DNA of 64,000 bases from Rattus norvegicus. Lineage: Eukaryota; Chordata; Mammalia; Rodentia; Muridae. The notes under the pieces were generated by a model that worked only from the letters and a program-made list of their open reading frames with translations, ran no database searches and was not told the origin of the DNA. The stretch covers positions 43,351,439 through 43,415,438 of the forward strand of contig NC_086034.1 in NCBI RefSeq assembly GCF_036323735.1. Reading direction: 5' to 3'. Below, piece by piece: positions 47,593 to 61,215 of this stretch. Positions within the stretch are counted from its first letter, which is position 1; every line of letters begins with the position of its first letter. A program made the translations under genes and the position numbers.

Positions 47593-48319
47593 CTGTAGAA
47601 GAGCAAATGAAAAAAAGAAGGAAAACTCATGTTATTTATGCATCTTGATAAAATATTTCTATGACCTCAACACTTTAGGATATTGTATTAATATTGATAG
47701 ATGATCCCAAGCCAAGCACATTAGATCAAGTCCTAGAGGGTACTGGAAAGAATGAGGATGAAGTCCATTGTTACAGTCCATGCTCTGCCATCAGGTGGAC
47801 ACTTGCGAGGCTCACAACTTCATCTTCTACCCTAGTCCAGCCGAAGCCCCTCTTTTCTAACCATACTCCTATAAACCACCACACAAGCATGCATATCACT
47901 CTGGTTTAAATTCATTGCTCATGTTTTTAATGTGTTTTAATTTTATTTAAACAGTGTCTATTTCTTTGAACTGTTTATACAATTTTCAGATCATTATTTG
48001 AAACCTGTAGTACTCTGCAAATTCAACTGAGTTTTGACCTACAGAACACAAATGTAGAGAAGAAACAAATCAGGCAGTATTAGAATACATATTCTAATAC
48101 TAATATTAAAGAAATTAAAGATGAGTTCTGAGTTCATATATGTGTGTTCCTTACACAGTGACTCATAATGAAAAATATATTTATAGTTTTTGGTTAAAAA
48201 TAAATGAAAAAGACCTGGACACAGATGAAGGCAGAGAACAGGAAGAGCATAATACTGATCCCATCACTGTGATTTTTAACAGCTTAAATCTTTTGACTTA
48301 CAATGAATGGAGAACATAA

Positions 48320-48425
48320 GAGGATGACCTTGTACTGTTCTTGTGATGATTAAATGAGACAATATATAAAATAATACCTGTACAACAAACAACTCCATAA
48401 ATGTAAGCTGCTGTCATTAGTCATA
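48320..48425 (+). repeat. MIR-like ancient SINE
   Basis: TTGTGATGATTAAATGAGAC followed by CTCCATAAATGTAAGCTGCT and GTCATTAG has the word order of the mammalian MIR core and 3' end, diverged. Confidence 0.55.
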
Positions 48426-48915
48426 ATTCAAATTGAGGATAGAATTGATACCATAGCATGAAATTAATTTGCTCCATAATACACTTCATATACATGTCCT
48501 GAACATAATTGTGTAATATTTTTAGTGGGTCTACATTCTAATTATATCCTGTCATATGAGGCTTATTCTTAGACTCTTCACTGGCAGCACTGTCTCAGGG
48601 CTAAAAACGTTACATATTTGGGAGGATTTGTCTTTCAGATTATAATACTTTTTGGTTATAGATTCTTTATCTTTGTGCATCTTAATCTTTATGTTTTATA
48701 TGCAACAAGATATAAAATAGGAGATTCAAAAGTTCCCCTGTAAAGTGACTTTATGTTTGGAGAATGAGCTAGTGTGTTATTTTGATATAGATCATTACAC
48801 AGGCTTAGAGAAGCGTAACCCATAAGATTTCCTTCAGAAGAAATTTAAACAGGAGTCCAACACCACCCCCACTTTTGTTGCTCTTTCTTATGAAAGAAAA
48901 TTTTTATTTCCTGAA

Positions 48916-48916
<1 letters not shown>

Positions 48917-48952
<36 letters not shown>

Positions 48953-48957
48953 TACAC

Positions 48958-49000
<43 letters not shown>

Positions 49001-49031
49001 CAGAGACAGAGAGAGAAATAGAGAGAGAGAA
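48917..49031. repeat. (TA)n and (GA/GACAGA)n microsatellite
   Basis: About 30 bases of TA repeats, then AGAGAG and GACAGA hexamer units. Confidence 0.9.
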
Positions 49032-49249
49032 TATATAGGGAAGTAGAAAAGGTTAGAACAGCTTGAAACTTCATATAGTAGAAAAAAATTTCACCAACAG
49101 ATGGCTGAGACCAGTGTATAGTATTTGAATGTCATTGAGCCCAGTTTTGGTAGAGCCTAAAAGGGTGGCAGAGAAAAAAAAACTCGACTATTTTCTTTCA
49201 ATCTTCTATCCTTTCCATCTCAGTAATTACTTAAAATTGAAGGGGAAAA

Positions 49250-49295
49250 CAAGTACTAACAAGATTAGTACTAACAAGATTAGTACTAACAAGAG
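49250..49295 (+). repeat. 15-bp tandem, three copies
   Basis: The unit AGTACTAACAAGATT recurs three times, the last copy ending AAGAG. Confidence 0.8.
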
Positions 49296-50214
49296 AAAAG
49301 ACTTCCTAATCTGTCAAGTTTACCAAATGGCTACAATGACTTTGAGTCCTAGTTTTATGGTTCCTTTCTGTTCCTATTCTCAAAGCATTAGATAGTTAGG
49401 GAAGAATTCTACTGCAGACCCTTTATAATGTCAAAACTAAATGCTCATGCTCAACATGATCACCTGCTTATAAGTTCAGACACAAAGAAAAGATAATAAA
49501 TAGTGAGTGCCATCACCTTTGCTTTATCCTAGAGCACAGGACTTTTTACAGGAGAATAAAATGGGAAATCAGAGTACCTCAAGAACAGATAAAATAAACA
49601 CATAAAAATGATCACCAAAATGGTCATTGAGGACTTCTGGTTTATGTTATTCCCAATGTAGAGCTAGTTTGTACTTAGTTAATCTTTATCCTACTGTGCT
49701 GTGTGTGGGCAATATTAGCTTCTGTGCCATGTTTTATCTCCCCAAGAAGAAATGTGCTCACAAACCAGAACATCAATTGCAACTTTAACTTGCTAGTGGC
49801 TTCCAAAATTTAGAAATATGTAATACACTAGAGGAAAACAAAGTTGGTGACTCTGAATTAATACACATTTCGAAAATAGTTCAGTATCCAAAAGACACCA
49901 AAATGTATCCTTCTTCCATGTTGAAATGCTGTCATATAAATTACTCAGAATTATGTTACCTTTGCTGACAAATGCAAGTTCCTATAAATTTCCATTTCTG
50001 TGCAGTAGAAAAATTGAGGGTAGAAAAATTGAAGTGTTGACCCTTTGCAAAACTTCTGTTCAAATTAAATCCTTAAGCATCTCACTGGGGACATACTGAG
50101 CTTGTGAAGGACTACATCCTCATCAAAGCCTTTCTTCCTATGAGCCTGAGCAAAGTTGTCTACTGCATTTAAAGAAGTCTTTTTGAGCTCTCATATGAAG
50201 AAGCTGCACATCAT

Positions 50215-50400
50215 TTCAGCATTCTCTCCAGCTGCCAGAATCCCACATAGTTGCTGGTAGGGGAGCTTCTTTCCACCCACAGTGAGAAACAGCCTTGGCA
50301 GATAGTAGCATTACCATAGCAACCATGCCTCTGGGCCAGGATGCACTCCCAGTAATCACTGTTGAAGGCTGAGGATTCTGTTGTCCCCCATCATCATGCT
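50215..50400. promoter_or_regulatory. GC-richer segment with an X-box-like motif
   Basis: In an AT-rich intron, this stretch is richer in GC and holds TTACCATAGCAACC (50311-50324), close to the RFX X-box, as well as CAGCTG and TTGGCAGA words. An enhancer or an alternative first exon is possible. This is inference from motif shape only. Confidence 0.3.
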
Positions 50401-51224
50401 TTTACTGAACCTAAAGTACAAAAACACTCTATTAAATGAAAATTAATGAAGTATAGTAATTGGGGTTCTGGCACTGGAGGGAATAGATTTCTTGAGAAAA
50501 AAAATCTCTACAAAGACAGTAATGATCACTTTGTATATTTTTCAACACTACATATTACGAGAATAGGACCTTTTAATTCTCAAATAAAGCTAAGATTCAA
50601 ATATTGATGGAGAATTGGCCTGCTATATCCATGTGTGCACACAAAAAGCATTTATTATGTCCAGTTTCTGGGTAAAGTGTCTCAAGTAAAATAATGCAAT
50701 ATTGCTGGTTTTAAGATAAAGATAAACATGAAAGGGTTCAGAAAGCTTTGTTTTCAACACAACCTAAAGACATTAGCGTGTTGACCATTATTTAATGAGG
50801 TTATATAAAGTGGTTTCTTCAGATATAAAATTTGCAGAGGAATCAGAAATTCCCCTGATATGATTGTTCTTAAAAGGTGCATCTTTACCTTTTTATACAC
50901 TATAAAATCTGTTTGCCCCTACTGAACTATTAACAAACAAGCACAGTCCTTGACTACAATTATTTCTCACTCTGTACCAAAGTGAAAAACAAGAACTAAA
51001 GGAACAAGAAAGAAAGAGTAATTAAGTGGAAGCCAGCACAACAGAAAAGAGAGACCAACAAAATAAGAATAATCATACACGAAAAATGTATGCATTCATG
51101 ATTTTTTCCTAGTATCTTTTATTGAGGACATGTATTCAAAAAAATTCCTATCTTAGTCATTATCAGATAGGCAGAAAGGAGTTTTGATTTATTAGCTATC
51201 TATTCTCCTCTGTTACATATGTTC

Positions 51225-51410
51225 TCCTTGTCCCTGTCCCTGTCACTGTCCCTGTCCCTGTCCTCTCCTTTCCCTTTCTCCTCTCTCACCTCTCTTCTCT
51301 CTTTACTTTTCCTTCCTCTCTTCTCTCCCTTTCGTTTTCCTCTCTTCTCCCCCTCCTTCTCCTCGCCTCTCCTCCTCTCTTCTCCTTCTCCTCTCACTAT
51401 CTCTGTCAAT
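51225..51410. repeat. (CCCTGT)n and polypyrimidine tract
   Basis: Five to six CCCTGT hexamers, one changed to CACTGT, are followed by about 140 bases of CT-rich sequence. Open frames here are low-complexity artefacts. Confidence 0.88.
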
Positions 51411-52134
51411 AACACCTCCCATCCTATCATAATCATATCGTACATGATCGTAGCACATCAATTACCTACCACATACCCGTCTTGATTTATGGTAGAGGAA
51501 ACTGCACTCACACAGTCATTTTTTCAGGTGTGCCATTACCACTTACTGTTCACTTAATTTATCCTGTACATTTTAGAGATTCTATATATTAACTCAGTAC
51601 ATTTTGATTGGCTTTTTCATATTTATTTTAGAACTATGACCCTTAAATTATTTTCTAGGTCCTGAGAATAATTTCGGAATGTTTTGTTATGTTGTTGATA
51701 ATCATGTCATCTATGAATATTCTAAGTGCTTTCTCTGTCTTTTCTATACTTGTACATTCTTATTTATAGTTTTTGTTATCTTACTCTGTTAAGTAAAATC
51801 AATTAAATGTAAAGAAAAACTGTATCATTTTTATTTCTATAAGAGAAACAATGTTTTATTATTAATTTAATGTTGTCTTCTTTGTCTAAATGGGTCTTTT
51901 GTGTTTTGAATTCTAAAACTTACTTTTATATCACATGGAAGTTCAATTTTTGCTACCCTTCTATTACCAGTCATGTCAATATTTTTCTTATATTTTATTT
52001 ATTTTTTCCTTATTGGACTTTATTATTTTACTTCAAAAACCAGTAGTCATGCTAATTTTTAATATGTAGCTAAAATTTTACCTTACCATAATTTTTATTG
52101 GATATTTTGTTTTTATAAGTCTACTTAAGGATAT

Positions 52135-52500
52135 GATTATTTAACCCTCACAGAGATGCCAGGGATGGTGCTAGTGGCTAGAGATGTAGAAATTAACAGG
52201 ACCAGCAGTCTTCATTATCCTGGACCCCTGAGATCTCTCAGACACTGGATCACCAATCAGGCAGCATATACCAGCTGAGACGAGGCCCTCAACACATATA
52301 CACTAGAGGACTCCTGGGTCTGGATTCAGTCAGAGACGTTGCCCTAGGGGCCCCAGGAAGTTTAGAGGTCTGGTTGGGTGGGTGGGGTGGGGACATCCTT
52401 GTGGAGACTGGGGTGGCAGGGTAATGGGATGTAGAAAAGTAGGAGGGTGGAGCAGAAAGGGAATAATATCTGGAGTGTAAAATTTTTTTAAATGACAAAA
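52135..52500 (+). mobile_element. Older L1 (Lx family) 3' end
   Basis: CCTGGACCCCTGAGATCTCT, GGATCACCAATCAGGCAGCA, GAGGACTCCTGGGTCTGG and a G-rich segment are characteristic of the Lx L1 3' UTR. It ends in GGGAATAATATCTGGAGTGT and an A-poor tail. It has no coding content. Confidence 0.82.
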
Positions 52501-54049
52501 CAGAGATAGAAGGTAGATAATGAACAAATTGTCAAAATTATATTTATGAGTATTTATTTGTGAAAAGTGTGAAGAAATTTGAATAAAGAAGACAGATTAG
52601 TAATATTAAAATATCAAGTAAAGGAATGAGTAAATGAGGTGGCATCTACAAAATATCAAAAAGATGTGAAGATATATAAAATAAAACATTCTAGTGGAAT
52701 TCTTTTCTTTAATAGAAGACTAAATGGCAAAGAAAATATCTATACCAAGGTAAAACACTAAGACAAAGATGGAAATTGGAAAAAATGCACTACAGGAGAT
52801 TTAAGGAAGAAGCAACCTTCATTACCAAGCATGAGGTGTGTCAATAACAAGGGTAAAACAGAGGTCGGATTTTCATAGAATAGTTAATATGAAACAGTTT
52901 TCTAGAAGTTGAGAGGGTAAGCCTCTAGCTAGTCAGAGATCACTCAGTTGTCTTTTGATGATTTTTCTGCCCAATGGTCTAATGCCCATTCACTAATGCT
53001 GCAGGGCAGCATGCTAGAACCTCGAAGCCCCTGAGGCCTGATGATGAATTATGTTGCCCCAAGGATTCTTGAAATTTCAAAGAGAAGACCCCAGAAATCA
53101 ATTTGGGTATTAGACAAATCTTGGTAATCGATGAGGGTCTTAGTATTATCTTCAGAAGTGGGAAATGAGAGATTATCAGCTAAAGTTAAAATATTAATAA
53201 ATCTTTACACCCTTCACCTCTTTTTAAACTGTCACCTTAGTTTCTACTTTAGCCTTTGCATTTTAACGGAGTGGAGACCAGCTGATTTTCTCCTGTCCAA
53301 TTGTAGATGGAAACACATCCCCTGGTGGGACTGAGAGAACCATGACAGAAATTCACAGGGCTAAGCTCATTCAATATGCTCACCCCTTTTGTATATCTGG
53401 CCAAATGCCACTCACTGTTTGAATCATAAACAAAAGTTTGGTTGTGTGTCTATTAGGTCTATACATGTTTTATGTAGAATTAATTAAGATTGTTATTATT
53501 TGGATGCTACTTGTTCCTACATATTAATGAGCTAAAATGTAAGCATTTAATGCTGCTCCAGAAACTTCAAAAATATCATATCAAAATGCGTGTTCTTTAT
53601 GTCTTGTGATCACAATATTATTTAGTAAATCAAAATCACTGACATTAGGCTAAAAATGTAAAAGTATCCAAATATTATAGATATAGCTCCTTGTAGATGA
53701 TGATTCAAGGATGAACAATGATAGTTCAAACTTAAACTTATAAAAAATATTTACACTAAACAATGCTTATCAAACATTTTATTGAGTGGTAGTATAAATG
53801 TTTTTAATGACTGCAATTAATAAGAGTATAATCCAGTATACATTATAAACAGTATATATAAACAGATTATAACTCAAATAATTAAAAATTTTAAAATATT
53901 GTCTTTATTAACATTATTTTCAAATATTTCTTGCTTTTATTCATATACAGAGTCAGCTTATTAAGAAATCTGTGATCTACCATCACAATCATAACCTTAG
54001 CACAACTGAAGCCACAGTGGAAATACAGTATAGACCTTGAACCCCAGCA

Positions 54050-54353
54050 GGTAGGCAGTGAAACCTACCGAAATAAAAACAAAAACCTAATCTACAAAGT
54101 CCATAGTTCTGGGAAAGTCTCAGAATGTTTTAACGTTGCTTTTTGGCTTCTTTAGTTCTGCCTTTTGCTAACTCAAGTGTGTCAACTCAGGATGTGTATT
54201 TCAGGTGGGCTTAAAAGCCCACCCTGAAAAGAAAGGCTCAGGGCTATGCTGGGGTCCCAAACCCCAAGAGTAGTTAATGGCTGCCTAATAAAGACTATCT
54301 CTTGATTTATACCTGTTCACTAGTTAGTAGTCTTCTCTGGAGGATATCTCACA
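54050..54353 (+). mobile_element. Probable solo LTR (retrovirus-like)
   Basis: Contains a TTAAAAG-type TATA box (54211-54220), then a GC-richer segment, AATAAA (about 54287), CTTGATTTATACCTGTTCAC, and ends GGATATCTCACA, the order U3-R-U5 of an LTR. The 5' boundary and target-site duplication are not clear, so it may be a fragment. No viral genes flank it. Confidence 0.45.
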
Positions 54354-56649
54354 ATACTATGTTGTTATATAGCATTGCCAAAATAGTGTTCTCCAGTGAT
54401 GGACAGGTTATGACTGTAAATATTTTATTCATTGCTACAATACTGTACTTAAACCACGTTCTAATAAAAGAAAACAAGTTAAAAGGATCTCCCAAGTTTG
54501 GAGGCTTTCTTTTACCCTCTTACCTTTATAGTTAATTAACAAAATCACCAGAAATTATGTCCTAACTAAAGACCCCAGATTCCCATCATTTTTTAGTGGA
54601 TTCTGATGTACAGAATCATGATGTTTTAAGATATATCTGTAAACTATGGGACACATATAATATAGTGATTAAACAAGTACCATTACGAGAACTTATGAAC
54701 ATTATTATCACACAACTAATCTTATCCCTGAATTTTCTATGAACACCTTGACCTGTCTCAGAAACATGGTCAAGACTACCACTACATTAACTGGCATCAT
54801 CTCCCAGCTCTTTATGACCCACGTGACAGCCGAGTGACTATTGTCAGTAGACACTGAAATGCATATGAAAGGCTATTTACTATGAATCTTTTCAGAAAAA
54901 AATGTTCGTTTTTATACTTGTTACTATTTAAGGTGCACATAGTTTGTTAGAATTATATTGAGAATTACAGAACTTTCTGTACTGGTCAACATGACTTAGC
55001 AAAAGGAATGTTTTGATTAATTAGCTTGTTTCCTCAAGGCAGAAAGCTAATTGCTTCGTTAATGATTAGAACCATACACTTCTAGCTGTGATAAATAATC
55101 CCACAGGGTAAAGGAACAGAGAGGGGTAGACAAGTTTCAAATATGGAAAAATAACAAAACAAGTTTTAGGAGAAAAATGTTTGGAGCATATTAAATCTGG
55201 TCTGATTTGCAAATACATGTAAGGTTTTCGTAGACCTAAGATAGCTTACTTACGTGATGTCTGGAGATCCAGTCAAAATTTTCATCTATTCCTGCAATAG
55301 ATTTATTCTTGATATATACCACCTAAATTGAATGGCTTGTTCCCTCACGATAGTCAGAGATCTGTTCAAGACAGTGATCATTCGTTCATTTGCTTATTCA
55401 TATACTTGTATATTTGCTCATTGGTTGTAATATTCACTGTCTAACAAATTCTCTTAGACTTAGCTAAAAATAACAATTTATTATTGTCTCATCATTTGAC
55501 AGGGCAGCTGTCTCTCCATGCAATTGTGGCTAGGGGATATTCAAACCTAAGTTGTTTGAATGTACCAGGTTAAGCTGTATGTGCATAAAATTTTCCCCAA
55601 AAGCATGAAACCTGAGCTAGCATATGGGGCAAGTCTGAGGTCTCAAATTTATACAAGAAAATATCAAAGATCGTTTGTACCCATCAGTACTTAAACCTGT
55701 TTTGAATGCATTTTCTTTCAAAATTCTACTTTGATAAAAAACCACAGTGAGGATTTTTAGTTTGATTCTGAACAAAACTCAAAATAAAAATCAAAATGAC
55801 ACACCAAGACATCAGAAGAGTACCTACAAAGTACCTTAAGGTTTAGAATCATTAATTTCCTTATAAAAAATCTGACAAGAAAAGTGGAGAACATTTGCCT
55901 CTTTAGGCACCTAATTTTGGAAATAACTTTGCTGTTTTTTATTTAAAGGAATTTATTACCTGAAGTTATTTATTAGTATTCAATAAAATTTTATATGATT
56001 CTAAAAGGCTTTAGCAAATGTTGCTCCAGATTAATGGGCGACTTGGGGGATGAGTCTCTTGGACTAAGGTAACTATGCAGGAAATGGGTGCACTTTGTTT
56101 GATATCACATGGCACCAATTCACTTATTGGAGGAACTATTTAAAGCATTCTATTACACAAAAATCTAGCAAAAAAACTTTGTCTTCATTGGCAGTAAGGT
56201 AGACTTGCCATTATCATAAAGTATCTTAATTACTAATAAAAGTTATACTTTAATTTTGTTCTATAGTATGAGTACAAATGGAGAGCCTCCATAGATTTAT
56301 AAAATGTTTCTTTGAATAAAATTTTTAATATAGTAGAGAAGTAGTTGATTTAAAATTCATTTCCATATATTTACATATACCTGATTAAATTACATAATTG
56401 AACATTAAGCAAGAGCCTTTTAAATGTATGTTTTTAAAGATATAATTTGGTAATATCTTGGCTATGAGATGGACACTATGTATCAAAAAATAAATGTAAC
56501 ATTGTGTTGTATATACACACCACTGGGATGCTATAACTGAACTATTTCTAGTGTGGCAAGTAATGAATTTTTGCCTCAAGATAAATACTTTATTTGTAGT
56601 TCACATTGTTAGTGTAGTTTTGTATTATATTTATTTATGTATTATATAT

Positions 56650-56830
56650 TATTTATTGGTGTGTTTGTGTGTTTTTGCATATATATGTATGTATGCCTTG
56701 GTGTATGTTTGCAGAGGTCAGAAAACAATTTCTAGAATTTGGTGCTCCCACCATGCGGGGCTGTGCACGAGTCTCAGATACTCAGGTTTGACTATCTTCC
56801 TGTACTTGGGTTCTATATGGTTACTTTCAA
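56650..56830 (-). repeat. Degraded tRNA-derived SINE (B2/B3 type)
   Basis: TTGCAGAGGTCAGAAAACAA, GGTGCTCCCACCATG and CTCAGGTTTGAC match the reversed body of a rodent tRNA-derived SINE such as that at 26448-26640. An ATG-rich TATG tract precedes it. Confidence 0.5.
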
Positions 56831-58740
56831 ACCATAAAAGAAGACCTTAAAAAATATAACAACTAATTCCAAGAGAATGTTTACATTCTAAATCCTAAAA
56901 TGTGAAAAATATATTGGTCATTGCTAAAGCCATATAATACAACATAAATAATATATGTAGATCTAAACTTTTTTTCTCAAATATTTCTCTAAGGTAACTT
57001 GAATTTTTTGAACTTTCACATTTATTTCAAATTTAAAAGATCTTATCTTTCAAAAGTAGATGAGTAAAATTTTCTTTCATAGTTATTACAATATATCAAA
57101 ACTGCCTACCAGACAAAAAATTTTAAGCTATTTTTTCAAGTATTCTTATATTGAAACATTGCTTTAAATACCTAGCGAATGAAATAAATTTTGCATGTAA
57201 TCTTTAATTATGATATTATTACAAGGATATTCAAAATAGCATGTATAATAATTATTTCAGGATAATGAGAATCAAAATGCCATTAGAAGTGAGAGGAAAA
57301 TTCTTTTTCTTTCTACTGAAGTTTTTGCCTGTGTGAAAACCTGAAATTAATCTATGATCCTTTGGAATCTGAGAGAGGCTGATGGAAATCCTTCAAGGAA
57401 GAGATGCTGTGGCAAATGTTGTCTTTTCTCAGGTATCAGAGCCTCTGAAAGCTAAATTGTATTTTAAATCAAAAGAATAAAATTTTTATTCTCTCTCCTA
57501 AACAACTCTTTTCCTGTTGCTTATTAAAGGTTCTATTTCCAGATTCCTTGTTCAATACAAAATCATTTAATACAAAAATAAATAAAAATGTATTCAATTC
57601 ATTATCTTTTTAAAGGTTTGGAGCAAATGTTGGTTTTATCTTAGCCAAGCCTCAGACTGTCATTTTATTGTTTCTGTTACAATTTGAATGAGTTCCACAA
57701 TTATGAAAGACAAATGGATGGTCTTTTATTTCTGCAATCTCACTCCTAATTTGTCCCATACCCCAAATGCTGGATGTCTTTTGCTTTTCTTGATCATATC
57801 CCATATGATCCTTAGACAGTGTGGGCTAAAAGGAAAGGTTTAAAGAAATGAGAACGTACAAAACACCCTGTGAACCTGTCACAGCCAAGCCTGCCTTGTA
57901 GCTGTTTTTGTATTCTGCTCACCATGGGGCACAACTTTAAGGGAGCTCAACCTATGGATGAAAACCTGCTCTCCACATAAGTCTTTTTATTTCAAGTTAC
58001 TAATCCCCAGAATTTCATGAATACACACAAAGCTTATTTTTTGCTCCTTCCAGTCACCCCTGGTGATGGCAAAGACAAGATTTGCTTGAAGGCTGGTAAG
58101 AGAAAGTCTGGAATATGTGACAAAGCAAACATATTCAATAAGATATTTATTCCTTACAGTCACTAACAGATAGAGCTTGGTTTGACTGATAGCTTCTGAG
58201 ACCAGAGGCTATGTTTTACACATCTTTGTGTAAGCAGCATTTCAAACAGTTTTGCTTAGAAAGACAGGAAGCACTGACTAATTTGAACAGAACGACATTG
58301 TTTTGGTTTTTCTTTGGTTATTCTATTGTATAGAAAGTAAAGATCAAGTCTAGACATCAAAATGTGTGCTCATCAAAGTCTTAATTTCACCAATTTCTTA
58401 AGGGAATAACAGATATTGGAGTCACAAAAATGGAATTGAAACCTTAAAAGTATATTACACATAAGATAAGTAATTGTTGCATTTGGTCATGATTTGTTTC
58501 CTAGATAGGGTGAAAGAAGACACAGAAAATAATAGAACTAGTCTACCTTTGCTTTTTTCAAAAACTAGTAGTCACTTAAATTTCTTGGGTATTTTTTTCC
58601 TATTTTGAAATTTGAGAAACAAAACTGAATTTGTGAACACAATTGAAATGCTTTGAAAGACATGGGACTAGTTTTATTCTCTTTGTAGCTCTTGTGAAAA
58701 AAGCAATTGAAAAGTCTTGCAATAGGCAAAGACTTTTATT

Positions 58741-58860
58741 TTTTAAATTTTCTCTTTAAATTATTTATTTTATTTTTTGAGATTCAATTACCTCATTTCC
58801 CTCTTCCATTTATTCCTTCCCAAAACACCCTTATGCCCCTATCCAGGATTTTTCAATTGA
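58741..58860 (-). mobile_element. Older L1 3' end fragment
   Basis: A T-rich start, then AATTACCTCATTTCCCTCTT and CCATTTATTCCTTCCCAAAA, resembles the reversed 3' end of an Lx-type L1. Short and diverged. Confidence 0.4.
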
Positions 58861-59236
58861 TGGTGCTTTTTTTTCATTAGTTGCTAATTGTAATTACGTT
58901 AGTAGTTTCATTAATTAATTCCATTAATTCTGTAAATAACATTGATAGTTGTATATATATAATTATATACAAATATATTTTCTACAAATATATATATATA
59001 CATATAAATACATGTATGTGTACATAAATGTACATGAATATAAATATTACTTCTAAATGCATAAATACAATCTACTTAGTGTGTATAATGCAACATAATG
59101 TATATTTTCAGGGCTGACCATTTGGTAGTAGGTGACCACTTGCTGTGCTCTTCCCTGGAGAAGACTATTTCTCCTGCTTGCAGCATTCCTTAGCTGCTAT
59201 TAGTGTAGGATTGAGGACTCATTGCCTTTTTCCCAT

Positions 59237-59243
59237 GCATACA

Positions 59244-59277
<34 letters not shown>

Positions 59278-59310
59278 CATACATACCCACATATATACAC
59301 ACATGTATGA
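59237..59310. repeat. (CATA)n microsatellite
   Basis: About ten ACAT/CATA tetramers with a few interruptions. Confidence 0.9.
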
Positions 59311-60412
59311 TTCTTTTATCTTCACATAAGAGTTTTCAGGATCTGAAGTATTTCACAACCAGAATAGAATTATGATAATTCAGAGGAAATATGGGGGAGA
59401 ACTAACCTTGTCCTTTCATGACTAGGAAGCATGAATTGTAAGAATAAGTGTGCTATGTATGGTTCAACACAGAAAAACAATGAAAGCAAAAGCCAATGGA
59501 AGAGAATCTCTTCCTCTTCTATATTATGCTTCCAGTCTCAAGCACTACTTGATAAACTGCATAATGTAGCTGATTAAAGAGATGCATTTACTTGAAACTT
59601 TCATAGATGCTGATGTACTAAACAACAACAAAAAAGACATGTTGGGGAGAGTTAAAATTTGTTTCATTTTAATCATTTAAAAATTTAATTAAGATAAATA
59701 TGAAATATTGATAAAATGCTCTTCTATAATGAATCCTCTTCTATAGTGAAGATGTCCTGTCCTTTTTATATTTAAAGATGTATTAACTGTAAATGTTGAG
59801 TCTGCTGATGAACAAAAGGGATATCACATGGAGCTGGACTTTGGTACTGGTATGTTTGAGACTGAAATATTGAAAACTCATATTATATGAAGCTACTGTT
59901 CATTATATGGGCTAGTCATTAGTAATGCTTGCACATGGCAGTAAAATTCAACTAGAAGGAGAGACAGATGTCAAAAACAAGCCTGGGCAGTGGGTGGGGT
60001 ATTCACCAAGATGTAGCTAGCTAGTCTTCATAAAAGTCAAATCTTTATGTGCCATGTTGGGAGCCTTCAGATGTTCTCCCTCATTGCATCTCTGACCTCA
60101 CCCCTTTTTCCCTTTATTTATTACAATCACTTATTTGCTGCACAGACAACCCCCAAGACACATAGGAAAGTTTTCATGCTGTATGATCTGTTCCACGCTT
60201 TCTTCCTGTAAAGAGCTAATTAACTAACTCTGACTTTTACAGGATTTCATTAATATCTTGTCTAACATTGCATTTGCAAATTGAATCCCATTCTATTCAT
60301 ATTGCCTTGCTCTGCTTTTTTCCAATTCTACATTATAGTACTTTGTCTAAGTGTTTAAATATAAAATAATGTAGTCCTTTAAAAATTGTTTGGATGTAGG
60401 TAGGTCTGAGAA

Positions 60413-60690
60413 TGTATATATATGTATATTGTGTATATGTATATGAGATATGTGTATGTATATATACTGTCTACTCATGTGATATATAGGTGTATACATA
60501 AATAAATATACATATACAAATATATATATATGTGGTATGTATGTACATATGTATTTAGGTATCTCAAATGTAGAGCCCTGAAACTAGAATTACAAAAGTT
60601 TGTGAGGCATTAAATAATGAATAGGAACAGAACTCATGTTATTGGCAAAAATAGCAAGTATTCTTAACTGCTAAGATCTCTCCAGGCACA
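60413..60690 (-). repeat. B3-like SINE with TA/TG-rich tail
   Basis: A TATATG-rich stretch (60413-60555) is followed by diverged B3 words (CCTGAAACTAGAATTACAAA, AACTCATGTTATT, TTCTTAACTGCTAAGATCTC) read in reverse. Confidence 0.55.
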
Positions 60691-61215
60691 ACACACTATG
60701 TTAATGACACTGTATTATTTATTGTTCATGCAATTATCCATAAATCCATGGGTAATAAGTCTATTATTTCATAAGAGAAGTATACAAACAACCTTAAAGA
60801 AATTAGTAGTAAAACTATGTTGTAGTTTTTTGGCTTCTAATTTGTTCTTTGGTTTTTATGGGGTTTTTTTGTTTTTGATTTTGTTTTTGCAATCACTAGA
60901 AGAAAACTTAGTTTTTCAGTGTTTTTTATTTTAATGCTTTATTGTATATGAAACCATATAGGAAAGATACTCAATGTGTGCTCAGTTAATACTTGCTGAA
61001 TAATGTTATATGTTAGTTATTTTTTTAAAAAAATCCTAAGCAAAGTTTTGACAATTGACTTTTATAGTTCACAGTCAACAACAAAAATGTCAAAAAGTAG
61101 CTGACCAAGTCAAGTTTATATAATACTCAATGTTTGCATATTTTTGGTAATAACACGTCTTGATTTTAGCATTAGGAACTATAATCACTGTATATTTATA
61201 GTAAGAATGAAACAA

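Larger units (their letters stand above)
47593..61215 (-). other. Gpm6a: Gpm6a intron 1 (part)
   Basis: At least 13.6 kb of mostly AT-rich DNA with no further Gpm6a exon recognised. It contains a MIR-like SINE, microsatellites, an Lx L1 3' end, a probable LTR remnant and a GC-richer segment with an X-box-like site near 50311. Confidence 0.7.

Noticed and set aside
48957..49031. Coding Arg/Glu/Asp tract
   Set aside because: GA and GACAGA repeat; no long frame with gene-like composition.
59237..59310. Possible CRISPR-like array (regular short repeats)
   Set aside because: A simple CATA tetramer microsatellite with no spacers; the host is a mammal.
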